This document shows, piece by piece, positions 62,083 to 64,000 of a DNA stretch of 64,000 nt. Under the pieces are notes generated by a model. It was not told where the DNA came from. It saw only the letters and a program-made list of their open reading frames with translations, and searched no databases. Made by a program: the position numbers and the translations under genes. The stretch's first letter is position 1. Each line of letters opens with the position of its first letter. The DNA comes from Solirubrobacteraceae bacterium (GTDB lineage Bacteria; Actinomycetota; Thermoleophilia; Solirubrobacterales; Solirubrobacteraceae), in contig JAUJOT010000009.1 of NCBI GenBank assembly GCA_030447505.1, forward strand, positions 37,233 through 101,232, given 5' to 3'.

Positions 62083-63044
62083 CCGAGGATCGGCAGGCGC
62101 CGCTCGGCGGCCAGCGCCTCGAGCGTCTCCTGCATCGTCGTGACCACGTGGTCGTAGACCTCGCCGACGTCGGGCTCGGGCCCGAACTGCTCGCGCAGGT
62201 CGATCGCCGGCAGGACCTCGACCGTGATCTTTGCCGGCAGCGGGATGTGGCCGAGCATGTCGCCGACGTTGAGGCCCCAGGGCACGGCGACCGAGATCGG
62301 CAGCACCTTCAGCCGCAGCAGCTTGTCGAGCATGAGCAGCCGCGCGAGGCCCTCTCCGCGGCTGAGGAAGAGCGCCGTCTCCTGACCACCGATCGCGACG
62401 ACCGGGACGATCGGCACGTCGTGCTCGAGCGCGAGGCGCACGAAGCCGCGACGGCCGTCGAAGTCGATCTGGTTTCCCTCCCACGTAGGGCGGTGGACCT
62501 CGTGGTCGCCACCCGGGTAGACGAGCAGCGCGGCACCCGACGACAGCGCCTGGCGAGCGTTCTCGGGCGACGCGGCGACGGTGCCGTAGCTGCGCAGGAA
62601 GCCGAGTCCGGGCATCGACAGCAGGAGGTTGTGGGCGAGCTGGTGGAAGCGCCGCTCGACGCCGAAGTACGTGCTGAAGGCGAGCGTGAAGACGAGCGAG
62701 TCGGGCGACATATTGCCGCCCGAGTGGTTGCCGACGAGGAGCACCGGCCCGTCCTCGGGGATGTTGCCCAGGCCGCGCACCTCGCCACGAAACCAGAGGC
62801 TCGCGACCAGCCACTGAGCGGGCAGGCTCTCGCGGATGTAGTCGGGGTCGCGCTCGTCGAGGTCGGCGACGGGGACGCGCGCTCTGATCGCCCGCGCGAC
62901 CGCCTCGACGAGCCGTTCGATCGGGCTGCGGCCCTCGGCGTGCCCAGGTTCCTGCTCGTCGGGGCCGTCGGCGGCCTTCGCGAACGGCTTGGCTTCGGCC
63001 TTCTGGCCGTTGCGCGATCTGCCGCTCGCGGTCTGCGTTGCCAT
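62079..63044 (-). CDS. PlsC-like lysophospholipid acyltransferase
   Basis: 321 residues from ATG 63044. The glycerolipid acyltransferase block reads NHSGGNMSPDSLVF (variant of NHx4D), followed by YPGGDHEVHRPTW and FVRLALEHDVPIVPVVAIGG. A 75-residue charged N-terminal extension precedes it. No strong TM helix is predicted. It transfers an acyl chain to a lysophospholipid or related acceptor. It overlaps SRPBCC by four bases. Confidence 0.85.
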   Translation of the reverse strand: MATQTASGRSRNGQKAEAKPFAKAADGPDEQEPGHAEGRSPIERLVEAVARAIRARVPVADLDERDPDYIRESLPAQWLVASLWFRGEVRGLGNIPEDGPVLLVGNHSGGNMSPDSLVFTLAFSTYFGVERRFHQLAHNLLLSMPGLGFLRSYGTVAASPENARQALSSGAALLVYPGGDHEVHRPTWEGNQIDFDGRRGFVRLALEHDVPIVPVVAIGGQETALFLSRGEGLARLLMLDKLLRLKVLPISVAVPWGLNVGDMLGHIPLPAKITVEVLPAIDLREQFGPEPDVGEVYDHVVTTMQETLEALAAERRLPILG

Positions 63045-63067
63045 CGCCTGCGAGTCTACGACTGGCG

Positions 63068-63982
63068 CTACGCGGCCCGCTCGCAGCCGAGAGCGCGCCG
63101 CGGCCCGAGCGCGTCGACGCGCCCGAAGAAGTCCTCCAGGAGGCCGATCGTCGGCCGGGGGCGCTCGACCTGCGGGACGTGGCCGCATCGCTCGAGCACG
63201 ATCTGCTCGGCCGACGGCAGCCAGCGCGCGACGTAGCGCGCGAACGCCGGCGGGATGACGCGGTCGTGCGAACCCCAGACGAACAGCGCCGGCGCCTCGA
63301 GCTGCGAGAGGCGGGGGTAGAAGCCGTTGCGGCCGTACGGCGCGTCGAGGTAGATGTTGCGGGCCGCCGAGAGGAAGGCGATTCGCGCGCCCGCGCTTGC
63401 GTAGATGCGCTGAAACTCGTCGACGACGACGTCTGCCAGGCTCGGGTCGACCGCGTCGGGATCGGCGAACAGCGACCAGAAGTGATCGGCGACCCTGTCG
63501 CGGCTGAGCTGATGCGGCAGCAGGCCGAGCTCGGGCCGCAGCGCCCGCACGATCGGGTGATACGTGCGCTTGACGAAGGCCACCGCCGGACACAGCAGCG
63601 CCAGTCCTCCGACGCGCTCGGGATCGCGTAGGCCGAGCTCGATCGCGACCCGGGCGCCCATCGAGTTGCCCCCGACGTGTGCGCGCGAGATGCCGAGCGC
63701 GTCCATCGTCTCGCGCACCGTCGCGGCAAACCAGCGCGCCGTGTAGGGCGCGGTCGCCGGCTTGGAGGACGAGCCGAAGCCGGGCAGGTCGAGCGCGTGG
63801 ACGCGATAGCGCTTCGACAGCGCCGCCGCTGTATCGAGGAACGAGCTCTTGGCGCCGCCGAGGCCGTGGATCAGCAGCACGTCGGGGCCGCACCCCATCG
63901 TGAGCATCGAGACGCGGCGACCGGGCAGGCGGACCTGATGGATGCGCAGCAGCGGATCGCGGCCGTTCTCCTGGCGGAACAT
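63068..63982 (-). CDS. Alpha/beta hydrolase (possibly 5' truncated)
   Basis: 304 residues from ATG 63982. Oxyanion LIHGLGGAKSS, nucleophile GNSMGA, acid in WGSHDRVIPP and His in CGHVPQVERP are all present. The frame stays open to the right window edge (AIAFEG precedes the Met), so the true start may lie outside. It resembles lipases and meta-cleavage hydrolases. First visible gene of the minus-strand lipid-type operon with the acyltransferase 24 bases on. Confidence 0.82.
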   Translation of the reverse strand: MFRQENGRDPLLRIHQVRLPGRRVSMLTMGCGPDVLLIHGLGGAKSSFLDTAAALSKRYRVHALDLPGFGSSSKPATAPYTARWFAATVRETMDALGISRAHVGGNSMGARVAIELGLRDPERVGGLALLCPAVAFVKRTYHPIVRALRPELGLLPHQLSRDRVADHFWSLFADPDAVDPSLADVVVDEFQRIYASAGARIAFLSAARNIYLDAPYGRNGFYPRLSQLEAPALFVWGSHDRVIPPAFARYVARWLPSAEQIVLERCGHVPQVERPRPTIGLLEDFFGRVDALGPRRALGCERAA

Positions 63983-64000
63983 GCCCTCAAAGGCGATCGC

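Overview
The window is very GC-rich throughout, uses many GTG starts, and carries a set of genes that points to a high-GC actinobacterium, most probably the class Thermoleophilia (Solirubrobacterales, Conexibacter-like). The supporting markers are an actinobacterial mIHF-type nucoid protein, CarD, a DUF3618 protein, a holin-X-like protein, GCS2-type ligase, several short Ala/Lys-rich coiled-coil proteins and frequent leaderless-looking starts. This placement is inference from gene content; no rRNA or tRNA gene was seen. There is no CRISPR array, insertion sequence, prophage or integrase.

Layout. 1-5.1 kb: end of an Ala/Pro/Glu-rich protein, an mIHF gene, then a divergent lipid-type module (serine-palmitoyltransferase-like PLP enzyme on the minus strand; GNAT-fold N-acyltransferase, multi-pass membrane protein and small TM protein on the plus strand). 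5.2-7.4 kb: two convergent DNA glycosylase genes (AlkA-like and YcaQ-like). 7.4-10.0 kb: a ThiXYZ-type ABC importer for a thiamin pyrimidine precursor preceded by a TPP riboswitch. 10.1-13.2 kb: HemK-like methyltransferase, GCS2 ligase, haem-oxygenase-like iron enzyme and CDGSH protein. 13.2-18.2 kb: VWA/CoxE protein, a TolB propeller-cupredoxin fusion and a MoxR ATPase gene that is frameshifted. 18.3-26.6 kb: mixed metabolism and envelope, including a coiled-coil/peroxiredoxin-like fusion, a glucuronyl C5-epimerase-like protein, an aldo/keto reductase, a Ca2+/H+ antiporter and TerC. 26.8-31.5 kb: a beta-oxidation operon (acyl-CoA dehydrogenase, SRPBCC, HCDH-ECH fusion) ending in a SIR2 deacetylase, headed by a TetR-like operator.

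31.6-36.6 kb: a three-domain peptidoglycan hydrolase, a nucleoside phosphorylase, coiled-coil proteins, an SCP2 protein and a promoter-driven, hairpin-rich non-coding stretch. 37.0-44.0 kb: the classic tilS-hpt-ftsH-folP-folB-folK block followed by a HugZ-like protein. 44.5-51.2 kb: coaX, dusB, greA, lysS, clpC. 51.2-54.4 kb: a GT-C membrane glycosyltransferase, an NTF2-like protein and a Cys/Met PLP enzyme. 54.5-60.5 kb: radA, disA, carD, ispD, a duplicated-domain secreted protein, a PHP phosphoesterase and ispF. 60.5-64 kb: holin-X-like protein, P-loop kinase, and a minus-strand operon of alpha/beta hydrolase, lysophospholipid acyltransferase and SRPBCC protein running off the right edge.

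Together these are mostly chromosomal core functions (folate, CoA, isoprenoid, tRNA modification, proteostasis, c-di-AMP) with interspersed accessory genes. The most notable items are the SPT-like/GNAT lipid module, the TPP riboswitch that overlaps the ThiZ ribosome binding site, the MoxR gene lacking its sensor-1 segment, the TolB-cupredoxin fusion, the hairpin series at 36.4-36.6 kb, the start-codon puzzles at carD and ispD, and a palindromic element that embeds TAG stop codons at two convergent junctions.
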